Shown here piece after piece: positions 18,297 through 27,647 of a stretch of 64,000 nucleotides of DNA. The notes under the pieces were generated by a model. It was not told the DNA's origin. It did no database searches and saw only the letters and a program-made list of their open reading frames with translations. The stretch covers positions 1-64,000 of the forward strand of contig JAQWRV010000033.1 in the NCBI GenBank assembly GCA_029243545.1, given 5' to 3'. The stretch is from Rhodospirillaceae bacterium. GTDB lineage: Bacteria > Pseudomonadota > Alphaproteobacteria > Rhodospirillales > Rhodospirillaceae. The stretch's first letter is position 1, and each line of letters starts with the position of its first letter. A program made the translations under genes and the position numbers.

Positions 18297-19499
18297 ATGC
18301 TCGACCAAAGCACCACGCGTTCTAGCGATATCTCGGCCCAAGCTGTGCCCACACAGATGGAAGAAGCACGGCAGGGGTTCGTCAGTGCACTGCGCAAGCA
18401 TGTGATGGTCGATCTTGCAGGCGAGATGCGGGCAGACTTTGAGCAAGATGTCAAACCCAAACACCTGAAAAAGCATCGCTCGGAACCAGCGACACCGAGG
18501 GATATTAAGAAGGTTATGGAACATCGTACGCTGTATCGCATGTGGAGTTCACTGCGGTACAACGCTCAGGAAATGGTCTGGGCATCGGTGCTAGATAGTG
18601 TGGAGCGGAAGCTCCCAGAGATGATTAAAATTGCCCGTGACGCTGCAAAACACAATCCCGCAGGCGGCTCGTTGCGACTTAGTCCAGACCTTGAAATACC
18701 TCGCTACGTGTCGGCGCTTGATGTGCATCTGATGCCAGGCTGTTTTCATTCCGAACATACCAAAGACGATGTTGCTCAAGGGGCAGTACAAGCTTATGGC
18801 GGTAATGTTTTTAGGGGTGGGTTCCGGCATCGCAAAGGCAATCCTGGTGGGGTAGGTGAATCCATTGCGCAATATATGAAGCATGCGCATCCAGAGTTTG
18901 AGCCCAAGCGCATTCTCGACCTTGGCTGCAATACCGGAAAGAACCTCTATCCTTATCTGGATGTCTATCCCGAAGCCGAAGTTCACGGCGTCGATGTTGG
19001 CGCACCACTGCTGCGCTTTGGTCACGCCGTCGCGTCCCATGAAAACCTGCCGGTTCATTTCTCGCAACAGAATGCGGAGAATTTAGACTTCGAAGACAAT
19101 AGCTTCGATATCGTCACGTCGAGCTTCTTTTTGCATGAACTTCCGGTAAAATCTACCAAAGCGGTCTTTGCCGAGGCCCGCCGTCTTCTGCGGCCTGGCG
19201 GCATCATGATCCACATGGAATTGCCACCGAACTCAGAAGTCGATCCTTATTACGGGTTTTATTTGGATTGGGATACCGGTCCCAATAACAACGAGCCATT
19301 TTACGCAGACTTCCGCAACCAAGACATGGCGGCGTTGTGTAAAGAATCAGGCTATGGCACAGACAAATACGTTCAACTTCTTGTGCCCAACTACGGTACT
19401 TTCGGAGAAAATAACTTTGCCGCGTTCTGCAATGGCGATATGCCGGCGCCGAAGCATGGTAACGGTGCAAGCTGGTTTGTCTTCGGCTCGTGGGCGTAG
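18297..19499 (+). CDS. Class I SAM methyltransferase without signal peptide, paralogue D
   Basis: 400 residues with an AAGGAG site before the ATG. It lacks the Tat signal; the N-terminus is MLDQSTTRSSDISAQ. The middle is recognisably the same family: LRLSPDLEIPRYVSAL corresponds to the ELNPDxxxPDY block, and the QPGGYVG region is degenerate (LMPGCFHSE). Motif I is ILDLGCNTGKN near residue 206, followed by VHGVDVGAPLLRFGHAVA and RPGGIMIHMELP. It ends in WFVFGSWA. It is the third gene of the run and would stay in the cytoplasm. Its closest relative in the window is paralogue F at 59.5 kb. Confidence 0.8.
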   Translation: MLDQSTTRSSDISAQAVPTQMEEARQGFVSALRKHVMVDLAGEMRADFEQDVKPKHLKKHRSEPATPRDIKKVMEHRTLYRMWSSLRYNAQEMVWASVLDSVERKLPEMIKIARDAAKHNPAGGSLRLSPDLEIPRYVSALDVHLMPGCFHSEHTKDDVAQGAVQAYGGNVFRGGFRHRKGNPGGVGESIAQYMKHAHPEFEPKRILDLGCNTGKNLYPYLDVYPEAEVHGVDVGAPLLRFGHAVASHENLPVHFSQQNAENLDFEDNSFDIVTSSFFLHELPVKSTKAVFAEARRLLRPGGIMIHMELPPNSEVDPYYGFYLDWDTGPNNNEPFYADFRNQDMAALCKESGYGTDKYVQLLVPNYGTFGENNFAAFCNGDMPAPKHGNGASWFVFGSWA

Positions 19500-19525
19500 C
19501 CGTTTTTAATTTCTCGGACAAAGTG

Positions 19526-20272
19526 ATGCGCTCTTTGTTCGGTGCAGTTTTAAAACTGGCACCTTTGTATGCGCTTGGTTCAATTCAGATGCAGGACGCC
19601 ATGGCAGAGGATACGCCCATACAGTGGGTTAAAGGGCAATACACCTATCGCACAATCGATGAACATCAATTTCGCGGATTGGAGGATTGGATACTCCATA
19701 TCCATCCCGACGGCTCTCGCACCATGACAGCTACGGTCGACAACGTGGATGCCAATGTTCAATTCCATATGGTTCAGCGCGTCGCTGCTAATTTCAGACC
19801 CATTGAGGCCTTCCTGATTCACTGGGTGAGAGGCAAACGCCGCGGATCAACTCATGTGGTTATAGAGAGCGATTTACTGACTGCCACCATCAATACCCCA
19901 GATGGACAAGATGTGCAGACCCTTAAGGTTGGAGAGGCGTTCACCGTTCAGCCCCATCCCGTTTCCACCGATGGCTGGCGCGGTGCGTTTTACGGTCTTG
20001 ATCGAGGCGGTGTTCAATCAAGCACCAATTTCAATATTTCCGTTGCGCCCAATTCACCAGCGCCTCTGCGTGGGGCAATGGAAGAAGAAACCATAGAGTT
20101 TCTCGGTAATGAAACGATTACCGTTCCAGCCGGTACGTTTGAAGTGGAGCACTACAAATTTCGTGGCAGAGCAGATGCCTGGCTGATGCCGGAGAATCGT
20201 ATTCTCGTGCGTTATGCATACTTTGATCAAAGCCGGGAATACATTCTGACGGATTTCAGCGAAAGTCCATAG
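19526..20272 (+). CDS. Secreted protein of unknown function, possibly DUF3108-like
   Basis: 248 residues if started at the ATG at 19526; a GTG at 19490 overlaps the preceding methyltransferase stop and adds 12 residues. The N-terminus looks like a Sec signal (SLFGAVLKLAPLYALG). The rest is rich in beta-type alternation (IQWVKGQYTYRT, ETITVPAGTFEVEHYKFRG, WLMPENRILVRYAYFDQ), with a late segment like that of DUF3108 proteins. No catalytic motif is seen. It directly follows the methyltransferase run and may be the last gene of that operon. Confidence 0.6.
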   Translation: MRSLFGAVLKLAPLYALGSIQMQDAMAEDTPIQWVKGQYTYRTIDEHQFRGLEDWILHIHPDGSRTMTATVDNVDANVQFHMVQRVAANFRPIEAFLIHWVRGKRRGSTHVVIESDLLTATINTPDGQDVQTLKVGEAFTVQPHPVSTDGWRGAFYGLDRGGVQSSTNFNISVAPNSPAPLRGAMEEETIEFLGNETITVPAGTFEVEHYKFRGRADAWLMPENRILVRYAYFDQSREYILTDFSESP

Positions 20273-20328
20273 GCGCTCTATTGAGGTGGAGCAGCTGTCT
20301 CCGCCAACAGGACCATCAATTCCGGGGT

Positions 20329-20739
20329 ATGAACGCTGACGGGGCTGTTGAACGGACTAATGCTCGAATATCCATTGAGGTCAGAGGATGAATTGGACCG
20401 GTTGAAGTTTCCAGGCAAACTCTTTGGGTTCAGAAAGACTATTCCGCCCGCGTTTCCCTACTGGTGCCGCCTGTGGCCGTTCGCGACGAAGAACACGAAG
20501 CAGGCAAGACGCGTGTGGCTGATAGCCTAGCCACCTTTGAAGCGCCAGTGGATGATGTCCTGGCACCTAAAGGAACCTTTGTTCCGGTTTCGATAGCCTA
20601 TCAAAAAACAGCCCCTTGGTTTCCCCGGATTAAGATGGACGATAGACCGAGCCTGCGGCTATGGCAGTTTAAAGGTCGAAAGTTTGCGAATCCTAAAATT
20701 TTATTGCAAGAATTGACGGAACGCCGATGTACTGAGTAA
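20329..20739 (+). pseudogene. Unrecognised short gene interrupted by an in-frame TGA
   Basis: From ATG 20329 to TAA 20737-20739 one frame of 137 codons is open except for TGA at 20389-20391 (codon 21). Sense continues across the stop: NARISIEVRG, stop, then IGPVEVSRQTLWVQKDYS, SLLVPPVAVRDEEH, FEAPVDDVLAPKGTFVPVSI, FKGRKFANPKILLQELTE. Codon use past the stop looks genuinely coding. I do not recognise the family. A second possibility is that the real gene begins after the TGA and is intact but short. It occupies most of the spacer 20273-20765. Confidence 0.4.
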
Positions 20740-20765
20740 CCAGGTTTTGTTTAAGGAGACTTTCA

Positions 20766-21608
20766 ATGTCTGATTTTACAACACTGCCACAGTTTAAGGA
20801 AGGCCATGTGCCTGTGGCCGGCGGTAAAATTTATTACGTCTCGGGCGGAGAAGGGCACGAAACAGCAGTCCTTCTTCATAAATTGGGAGGATGGACCGCA
20901 GAGTGGCGTTGGGTCATGCCGATCTTGGCGACCCGCATGCGTGTGATCGCCATGGACCTGCCAGGACACGGCGGGTCGACGGCTGGCGGTGAACCACCGT
21001 TTATTGTCACCCAGGAAGAAGTATCGGCCGCGGTCATGGCTGCGCTGGATACGCTCGGTTTGCAAAAGGCAGCTATGATTGGCAGTTCGGCAGGGGGATG
21101 TGTGTCTATTGTTTGCGCGGCTCTGTGGCCTGAGCGAGTTTCCACCGTTGTATCTCTGGGAAGCGCTTTAGCCGGTTCGGTCATAGGAACATCTTCAGTA
21201 ACCCGGCAATCCATGCGGTTGGGTGCCGCGCAAGCTATTGCCAATGGATATTTCGACGAGAACGAAAATCCGCTGCCGCGTGATCCTTCCTATATGGAAA
21301 GAGTCTTCGGCATGAGTAACCCAGCGCATATGGAAGAGCAGACGCTCAGCCGAAAGGTGGCCGGGCGTTGGATTCAGCCGGCCTCTCGTGGTGTTGCACT
21401 TTACGACTACCTGGCCATGCTCCCTCGGATTGAAGCACCGGTCCTGCTGGCTTATGGCGATTCTGGAAACTACGGAAGGTTTACAGATGCAGCAGCGGCT
21501 CAGTTAAAGAATAGCCGCATCGAAGCGATTCAGGGCGCCAGTGCTTTTCCACATCAAGACAAGCCGGAAGAAACGGCGACAGTAATCATGGACTTCTTAG
21601 GCGTTTAA
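20766..21608 (+). CDS. Alpha/beta hydrolase with canonical serine nucleophile
   Basis: 280 residues with an AAGGAG-type site upstream. The alpha/beta-hydrolase fold shows in VIAMDLPGHGGS and the nucleophile elbow MIGSSAGG with Ser108. The likely catalytic His is in SAFPHQDKPEE near the C-terminus. No signal peptide, so it is cytoplasmic. Members hydrolyse esters, lactones or C-C bonds; the substrate is unknown. It converges with the VOC gene at 21605, overlapping by four bases. Confidence 0.85.
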   Translation: MSDFTTLPQFKEGHVPVAGGKIYYVSGGEGHETAVLLHKLGGWTAEWRWVMPILATRMRVIAMDLPGHGGSTAGGEPPFIVTQEEVSAAVMAALDTLGLQKAAMIGSSAGGCVSIVCAALWPERVSTVVSLGSALAGSVIGTSSVTRQSMRLGAAQAIANGYFDENENPLPRDPSYMERVFGMSNPAHMEEQTLSRKVAGRWIQPASRGVALYDYLAMLPRIEAPVLLAYGDSGNYGRFTDAAAAQLKNSRIEAIQGASAFPHQDKPEETATVIMDFLGV

Positions 21609-22570
21609 GAAATCCAGTTCTCGCACATTTCAACACGCTCACCCTCAGGGCCAAGGAATGCGAAGACCTTGCCGCCACCGTAGGGTCCTGTATCACTGGA
21701 CTCTGGTTCGTTGATTACAGTCGCGTCCGGGCTATTGCTCACCGCATTGAATACAGCATCTATACTTTTTGTGGTGAATGACGTGATACAACAGCCACCG
21801 TCAAGACGTTCAGGAACTGGTGGCGTTGGATCCATAAGGGACTGGTCATAGCTGCGCATTTCAATACCACCTAGGCCAAAACCTGAAGCGTCTCCCTTAA
21901 AGATCGACATCCGCACGTCCGGCAATGCAGGGTCTAAATCCCAAGTATCGTAGAACAACCCGTCCTTCAGCATGTCGTCGAAGATCATCTCCATAGCAAT
22001 CGTCTCGTCATAGAAATTCCGGCTGGTCCCAGTGTTATCAGCGTCTAAATGAACATCAAAGATATGCCCAACATGGTTCTCCGTTTCGGGAAAGGCATAT
22101 GTTTCAGGTTGTGTCACCGCCATCGTGAACATGGCGTGTGTAAGACCTGGCGTCCGGCCATGGAAAAAGGTGTGCACGTTGGCACCTGCATGGGTGAAGT
22201 CTGCTTCATTAACCGGCTTAACGACGTCAAAGTCTGGGTGTCTCTCAAGGTTCCGGCATAAGCCAAGGAGATCTTCCGATACTACAATTTCTATTCCGCT
22301 CCACCGTGTGCTCATGGGGGAGGTACGAATGCGCTCTGGTCCCTCGACAACGCGGATCATACCGCGGTCGAAATTCTTCGAACTAACGATGGTGAACCGG
22401 TCTCCCGCGCTGCCTGCCGCAATTCCCCATGTCCGCTCAAGATTTGAGTCAATCGCGCCCTCGCAAAACACCTCCCAGCCGCAGCCATCGGCCATGAGAT
22501 TAACGAGACGGTTGGGCTCCGGGCACGAGATGGTGACGCAATTCATTGCAGTAACGAGAGGTGTGGTCAT
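21605..22570 (-). CDS. Two-domain VOC-fold protein without signal peptide
   Basis: 321 residues. The N-terminal part (MNCVTISCPEPNRLVNLMADGCG) and a second unit with HIFDVHLDADNTGTSRNFYDE and FTTKSIDAVFNAV...GPEGERVEMCENW have the layout of a VOC/dioxygenase-like protein with paired modules. Candidate metal ligands are the His residues in NHVGHIFDVHLD and the final Glu. It lies 11 bases downstream of the hydrolase at 22.6 kb and probably shares its transcript with that gene and the SnoaL-like gene. An extradiol-type step is only an inference. Confidence 0.7.
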   Translation of the reverse strand: MTTPLVTAMNCVTISCPEPNRLVNLMADGCGWEVFCEGAIDSNLERTWGIAAGSAGDRFTIVSSKNFDRGMIRVVEGPERIRTSPMSTRWSGIEIVVSEDLLGLCRNLERHPDFDVVKPVNEADFTHAGANVHTFFHGRTPGLTHAMFTMAVTQPETYAFPETENHVGHIFDVHLDADNTGTSRNFYDETIAMEMIFDDMLKDGLFYDTWDLDPALPDVRMSIFKGDASGFGLGGIEMRSYDQSLMDPTPPVPERLDGGCCITSFTTKSIDAVFNAVSNSPDATVINEPESSDTGPYGGGKVFAFLGPEGERVEMCENWIS

Positions 22571-22581
22571 TGGAGGTTCCT

Positions 22582-23388
22582 CTATCCTTTAAGAAATTTA
22601 ACTACAGCAGCAACCCATTCCTCTGGGACTTGATCCATGGGATCTATTTTACCGCCTTCAATTTCGATGTAGTCCCAATCGGGCCGTAACTCTTTGGTCT
22701 TTTCGGCCTGGGGTTTGATGATATCTCCGGAGTTAGTGAGGATCATCGTGCGATGCTTAATTTTCGCAATGGAGGCGGCGTGGTCGTAAAGGAAGGCAGC
22801 ATGATGGCCATACCAAAACGGTCCGAATCCCTGGAGCTGCTCGACAATATACCGGGTCACCAATTCAGTATCTTTTTCTGGATCCATCCAAGCCATCCGG
22901 CCGACGTAGGCTTCAGACAAATGAGAACCGTCAGCTTTGTGTGTGAAGGTCTTTTCCTTTGCTTCGACGATGCCCTCCATCCAGTCCTTACGCTCTTCTT
23001 CACTGAACGGTCCCGGGCCATTCATAATCAAGTTGCGAACGCGGTCCGGAAACTGGATGGCAACTTCACTGACGATCATAGCGCCGGTGTGATGACCCAG
23101 CATATCGGCCTGCTTAATACCAAGGTGATCCATAACCGCTGGTACAGCCCTGGCATAGTCTTCAACATGAGGAACGAAGTCGGTGACATCTGACATGCCA
23201 AATCCGGGTGTATCGATACCCACGGCCCGGCATCCGGCCTCTTTCAAGAGGCCATAAACATTATCGTATTGGCGTGACGTGATCGGTGCCTGGTGGCACA
23301 GTATCAATGGAATGCCATCGCCACCTGTATCTTGATAATGGACTTGTCCAAAAGGACCGGCGGCATAGCCTCGTTGCGGGCGTTTCAT
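22582..23388 (-). CDS. Alpha/beta hydrolase with His in place of the nucleophile
   Basis: 268 residues, alpha/beta-hydrolase fold: ILCHQAPITSRQYDNVY, VGIDTPGFGMSD and the elbow DMLGHHTGAM. The elbow has the form G-H-H-T-G, so the position normally held by Ser, Cys or Asp is His100. The same change (G-S-H-T-G) appears in the first domain of the fused hydrolase at 35.8 kb. Either the subfamily uses another nucleophile or it catalyses a non-hydrolytic reaction. It is the middle gene of a minus-strand set with a SnoaL-like protein upstream and a VOC protein downstream. Confidence 0.82.
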   Translation of the reverse strand: MKRPQRGYAAGPFGQVHYQDTGGDGIPLILCHQAPITSRQYDNVYGLLKEAGCRAVGIDTPGFGMSDVTDFVPHVEDYARAVPAVMDHLGIKQADMLGHHTGAMIVSEVAIQFPDRVRNLIMNGPGPFSEEERKDWMEGIVEAKEKTFTHKADGSHLSEAYVGRMAWMDPEKDTELVTRYIVEQLQGFGPFWYGHHAAFLYDHAASIAKIKHRTMILTNSGDIIKPQAEKTKELRPDWDYIEIEGGKIDPMDQVPEEWVAAVVKFLKG

Positions 23389-23413
23389 AAGCGCGTCTCC
23401 AATAGAAATAAGT

Positions 23414-23839
23414 TTAGCTGTTGGTTATATGTGGAATTCCTTCCGGTAAATGCCCTTCATGTACATGGACAAGAAGCCAGCCATCATCCGGAAATTGGCG
23501 GAGTACGCATGTGATACGCCCGGTGCCTTCGGCTGGACTTGGCGCTTCATAGGCAAAGCTGAGAAGAAACCTGCAAATAGCCGCGTCACCCCAGACGGAG
23601 GTTGTCATCGGACTCATGGAGTATGTCAGAGCACCACGCGCGGCTGACTGTTCGTAATCCTTCTCCACATAAGTTTCCATCTCCTCCCGCGAGACCAGAT
23701 CAGGTTGAAAGATATCCCAAACCGTGCACTCGGGGTGGAGCAGGTCGAGCATGCCATTTGGATCCTGATCGGCGAACCGTTGCCAGACTTGGCGAACACG
23801 GTCTTCGATAAGGGCAATAGTCTCAGCGTTCTCTGTCAT
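23414..23839 (-). CDS. SnoaL-like / NTF2-fold protein
   Basis: 141 residues from the ATG at 23839, which follows GAAGGATATC; a longer frame adds nine residues. The layout (VRQVWQRFADQDPNGMLDLLHPECTVWD, SVWGDAAICRFLLSFAYE, GRITCVLRQFPDDGWLLVHVHEGH) is that of the NTF2/SnoaL fold, a small cone-shaped domain used for binding or for ring-opening and isomerase chemistry. It heads a minus-strand operon with the His-elbow hydrolase and the VOC protein, and is divergent from the MFS gene. Specific role unknown. Confidence 0.75.
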   Translation of the reverse strand: MTENAETIALIEDRVRQVWQRFADQDPNGMLDLLHPECTVWDIFQPDLVSREEMETYVEKDYEQSAARGALTYSMSPMTTSVWGDAAICRFLLSFAYEAPSPAEGTGRITCVLRQFPDDGWLLVHVHEGHLPEGIPHITNS

Positions 23840-24036
23840 GGCGATATCCTTCTTTTCTGAGGCCAACTATAGCGCGGATTAATTCTATAGTGACTATAAC
23901 AAAACAATATTGGACGAATGCAGGGTTATGCCAGCCTTGCAGTTGGGCTGGTAAGGAGGTCAAATCCGGCACCGATTCTGATTCGTTAGGGCTTTTCTTG
24001 ACCTCTCCATCACCTATTTCGAGCCCCACTGCTGGG

Positions 24037-25239
24037 ATGTTGCCGCTACCGATCACCGCAACGTTGTTCTACGCGGTCATGATTATGATTGTAGGGCAGG
24101 CCTTTCTGTTCACAATCCTGCCGCCGATTGGCCGTCAAGTCGGCATGGCGGACTATCAAATAGGCATGGTTATGTCGGTGCATGGCCTGTTCATGCTGTT
24201 CACAGGCCCCATGTGGGGTGCAGCCAGCGAAACGTTTGGCCGCCGGCGGGTGATCATTTTGGGCGGGGTCGCCTTCGTCATTTCGGTGGTGATGTTCGGC
24301 TTGATTGTGGATGCAGCTATCCGTGGACTTGTGTCAGGCATGGCGATTCTATGGATGCTGGTCGGGTCACGGGCGCTTTTTGCGCTTGGCGCCGGAGCGG
24401 TGACGCCTGCGGCCATGGCTATGGCAGCGGATTTATCATCCCGGGGCAATCGACTGCGAGCGATTTCCATGCTCACGGCCGCAACAAGCACGGGTGCCAT
24501 TATTGGCCCTTCCGTGTCAGCGTTTTTTACCGGCCTGGGATTGTCCGCACCGTTTTACATCATCGCCGCTGCCGGAATGGTTGTTGTGATTGCGCCGATG
24601 TTCGTCCTTCCCAAAGGTAGAAGCCATCAACCTGATAGCGGCGGTAGTTATAGACACTTGCTGAACGGTCCGATTCTCAAGATCGCCTTAAGTGCGGTAC
24701 TCTTTATGTGCGGAACCTACGGAATATTTTCCATCGTTGGCTTTTTTGTCCAGGACCGCTTTCAATTGGAGCCAGTGCCCGCTGCACAAGCCATGGGGCT
24801 GGGCCTCATGTGTGCGGCAGCCGCAAACGTGTTCGTCCAGGTAGTTTTGTTGCGGCGCATAAAGGCTGGTCCAAAAGTCATTGTCACCATTGGTGTCACG
24901 TTTATCGTGCTATCAATCGCCGTTTTATGGCAGAGCACGGCGCAGATTATGTTTGTTGCCGCAATGGTCTGTAACGGTCTTGGGCAGGGTTTTGCTATGC
25001 CGGCGATCAACACTTCTCTTTCCCTTGCAGCCGGGCCTGAATCCCAAGGACGTATCGCTGGCATTTCGACCGCCACCCAAGCAATAGCGTTTCTCATCGC
25101 ACCCGCATCGGCTGCTTTGATGTATCAGATTCTGCCTTGGCTTCCTTTTGTGGTTGGGGTGTGCGTTGTTGTGCTGACGCTGGCCGTTTTCTTGAACACA
25201 TCTGTTGTGGACTCGCGACATACCGACGCTCTGTCATGA
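24037..25239 (+). CDS. MFS transporter, first of two
   Basis: 400 residues from the Met at 24037 (MLPLPITATLFYAVMI), which opens the first membrane helix; the upstream extension from 23890 is poor in hydrophobic residues and unlikely. About twelve membrane segments are present, with the MFS loop GPMWGAASETFGRRRVI after helix 2. The family moves small solutes with proton or ion gradients. It overlaps the next MFS gene by four bases (ATGA), so both are made together. Substrate unknown; the catabolic setting suggests uptake or efflux of a degradation intermediate. Confidence 0.88.
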   Translation: MLPLPITATLFYAVMIMIVGQAFLFTILPPIGRQVGMADYQIGMVMSVHGLFMLFTGPMWGAASETFGRRRVIILGGVAFVISVVMFGLIVDAAIRGLVSGMAILWMLVGSRALFALGAGAVTPAAMAMAADLSSRGNRLRAISMLTAATSTGAIIGPSVSAFFTGLGLSAPFYIIAAAGMVVVIAPMFVLPKGRSHQPDSGGSYRHLLNGPILKIALSAVLFMCGTYGIFSIVGFFVQDRFQLEPVPAAQAMGLGLMCAAAANVFVQVVLLRRIKAGPKVIVTIGVTFIVLSIAVLWQSTAQIMFVAAMVCNGLGQGFAMPAINTSLSLAAGPESQGRIAGISTATQAIAFLIAPASAALMYQILPWLPFVVGVCVVVLTLAVFLNTSVVDSRHTDALS

Positions 25240-26480
25240 CCGACAATTCTTTACCAACGCCGCCGCCTGCACCGTTCTCTCAAAGTACAAAAATTACTGC
25301 GCTGGTGAGCTTGGCGCATCTCTATAGTCACTTCTTTTTCTTCGTTTTGCCTCCTTTATTTCCACTACTGCGCAGCGACCTCTCCGTTAGTTATACGGAA
25401 CTCGGAGCATTGATCGTGGTTTTCAATATTGTTAGTGCCCTAACGCAACTCCCCATGGGCGTGCTTGTTGACCGACTCGATGCGCCTAAGCTTTTGACTG
25501 CTGCTGTAGCCATACAGGGGCTCTCGCTGATGGCGATGGGGCTTGCACCCTCGTATTGGATTATCATGCTTATGATGATCCCGGCGGGTCTCGCCAACGC
25601 GGTTTATCACCCGGCCGACTACTCAATTCTCAATCGAAGTGTCGACCCCAAGGTGATGGGAAAGGCGTTTAGCATTCATACGGTATCTGGATTTGCCGGT
25701 AGCGCTGTCGCACCACTTACGATGGTGGTCCTCGCCAAAGTGATTGGCTGGCAATGGGCCGTTGTCTTGGTCGGCATATCCGGGTTGTTCATTGCCCTGA
25801 TTTTGCAACGCAACACCGGACTTCTGGCGGATAACGGTTCTGAATTGGGCCAAGAGGCGGGGCAGAGGGCAGGACAGTCTTTGCGCGCGACAGCCCTTGT
25901 GCTGCTTTCACTTCCTATCCTCATGGGGTTTGTGTTTTGGCTGTTTATTTCTGTTGCCCATACCGGCGTTTCATATTTCTCCGTTTCCGCATTCGATCAG
26001 ATGTACGAGATGCCTTTAACGACAGCGAACGCCGCATTAACAGCATTTCTGGCCGCCAGCAGTGTGGGAATCCTAGTCGGTGGCTACTTAGGGGATAGAA
26101 CCTCTCGCCATGATTTGATTGCCATATACGGATCTGTTTTGTCCGGCTTTGCGATCCTAACCATGGGGATATTTGAACTTGGTATCTTAGGTATTGCTGT
26201 TGCCATGTGCGTTGCTGGGTTCACCAGCGGCATTACGGCACCGTCCCGGGATTTACTTGTGCGCTCCGTTACCCCTAAAGAATCAATGGGGGCAGTCTTT
26301 GGCTTTGTATCAACCGGACTCAATGTCGGCGGTATGATTGCCCCGTTTGTCTTTGGTTGGCTGCTTGACAGCGGCAACGCAGCCACAGTGTTTTTGATCG
26401 CTGGAGTATTTCAAGTCGGTATCATAGTCACGGTGATTGGGTTGAAAGCTAGCGTCAGCCGGGCGGCACCGTCCTCTTAG
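25236..26480 (+). CDS. MFS transporter, second of two
   Basis: 414 residues from the ATG at 25236, inside the stop of the first MFS gene. It begins with a soluble Pro-rich stretch (LPTPPPAPFSQ), then about twelve membrane helices. The MFS loop is PMGVLVDRLDAPKLL, and VGGYLGDRTSRHDL marks the second half. The two carriers are not close copies, so they may handle different ions or directions. The 289 bases after it hold only a weak inverted repeat (GTCTC/GAGAC near 26.75 kb). Confidence 0.88.
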   Translation: MTDNSLPTPPPAPFSQSTKITALVSLAHLYSHFFFFVLPPLFPLLRSDLSVSYTELGALIVVFNIVSALTQLPMGVLVDRLDAPKLLTAAVAIQGLSLMAMGLAPSYWIIMLMMIPAGLANAVYHPADYSILNRSVDPKVMGKAFSIHTVSGFAGSAVAPLTMVVLAKVIGWQWAVVLVGISGLFIALILQRNTGLLADNGSELGQEAGQRAGQSLRATALVLLSLPILMGFVFWLFISVAHTGVSYFSVSAFDQMYEMPLTTANAALTAFLAASSVGILVGGYLGDRTSRHDLIAIYGSVLSGFAILTMGIFELGILGIAVAMCVAGFTSGITAPSRDLLVRSVTPKESMGAVFGFVSTGLNVGGMIAPFVFGWLLDSGNAATVFLIAGVFQVGIIVTVIGLKASVSRAAPSS

Positions 26481-26769
26481 GCTTTTGGGGGCGCGCCGGA
26501 TTTTAGGAAAGACCGGCTAGTAGCACCGTGAATTTAGATAAAACTATTGATACAAACATTGAAAACTTGCGCTATGAAAACCAGGCTTTTACCTCTTGGT
26601 AGAGGAACAGCGTGAGCATATAGAAGGTTTTTAGTCAGGTGTGGGGCCTGAGCGCAGGGGTCTGTGGGGGAGGGTTATTGCGCTCGGCTAGCATAAACGC
26701 AATCACATGACTTACAAACAAGTCGCCCACCACCATGCCCTGGTGTCTCAGTCTGAGAGACCCGAGGTT

Positions 26770-27612
26770 TTATGCGCCTTCAATGTAGCCGCGCGGATCT
26801 GAAAATTCCTTAGGGTATTGATCCTTCATTATAGAGCTCCATTCCGGCGGCATGCCATCCATGGACCATGATTTCCGGCCAAACCCACGTGATACGTAGT
26901 TGCCGGGCCTATCGCCCATATTCAGCCATCCGGGCCATGTATTGATGTCATTAAATGCCTGTGTCGCGTTAGCACTGGCCACGCTTACATCAGATACTTC
27001 CGCGATAGATCCGTGATACGTGGACCAGTCATTGATTTGAATAAGACTGGCTTCATCAGTAGTCGGTTCACCCCGGAAACCAGTGTCACCACGTACCCAG
27101 ACATCATCCCCTACGACCCAAGCCGGTCCGACGTCGCCAAATTGAGTGATGTTCATGCCTGGTCGATCGGGGCGCTCATTTTCCATGCCTACTTTGTTGT
27201 AATGGCGGGATGACCGGCCTAGTCCCGGCTGGCGCACAGGTAGCCGCTCGCCGGTGTAAGGGTTATCAAAATTTTCAATCTGCTTTCCGGTCTCAAGGTC
27301 AGTATAAAAAATGGAGCTCATGGTACTAGGCTTGAAGCCGTCACCGTCGTCTTCCGTGATTGAAATGAAGCCGACGTGCATGTCCCAGAACGGCGTAAAC
27401 GCACTATCAACCAAGCCATAGCGAATGGCACGGAGATACCAGTAAACGACCCGGTTATCGGAGGAGTAATTCAGCTTCCTGTGAATAGTGTAGAGGTCAT
27501 CGCTATCATTAGGATTCAGCAAATGCCCGTCAGCCTTCGCTAACCTGGGGAATGCCAACGAAGACGCAAGCGGGGCAGCACCCAGCATGCCAAGTATTTT
27601 CCTTCGATTCAT
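26770..27612 (-). CDS. Tat-signal DUF1838 protein, copy 1
   Basis: 280 residues with an AAGGAG site before the ATG. The signal is Tat-like: MNRRKILGMLGAAPLASSLAF, then RLAKADG. DUF1838 blocks follow: DLYTIHRKLNYSSDNRVVYWY, FTPFWDMHVGFISI, FDNPYTGERLPVRQPG, GPAWVVGDDVWVRGD, WPGWLNMGDRPGNYVSRGFGRKSW. Function of the family is unknown. It is paired with a slightly diverged copy 35 bases upstream on the same strand, of identical length. Both are exported, unlike the relative at 13.3 kb. Confidence 0.85.
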   Translation of the reverse strand: MNRRKILGMLGAAPLASSLAFPRLAKADGHLLNPNDSDDLYTIHRKLNYSSDNRVVYWYLRAIRYGLVDSAFTPFWDMHVGFISITEDDGDGFKPSTMSSIFYTDLETGKQIENFDNPYTGERLPVRQPGLGRSSRHYNKVGMENERPDRPGMNITQFGDVGPAWVVGDDVWVRGDTGFRGEPTTDEASLIQINDWSTYHGSIAEVSDVSVASANATQAFNDINTWPGWLNMGDRPGNYVSRGFGRKSWSMDGMPPEWSSIMKDQYPKEFSDPRGYIEGA

Positions 27613-27647
27613 ACCAATTTCTCCTTACATGAACCTTTTGAAAGTTC

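Noticed and set aside
2898-20739. Possible reading of TGA as tryptophan or selenocysteine, because several frames are interrupted by TGA
   Set aside because: Intact genes in the window end in TGA with overlapping downstream starts (SDR at 12411, tmk at 51442, the MFS pair at 25239), and the interrupted frames also contain TAA or frameshifts.
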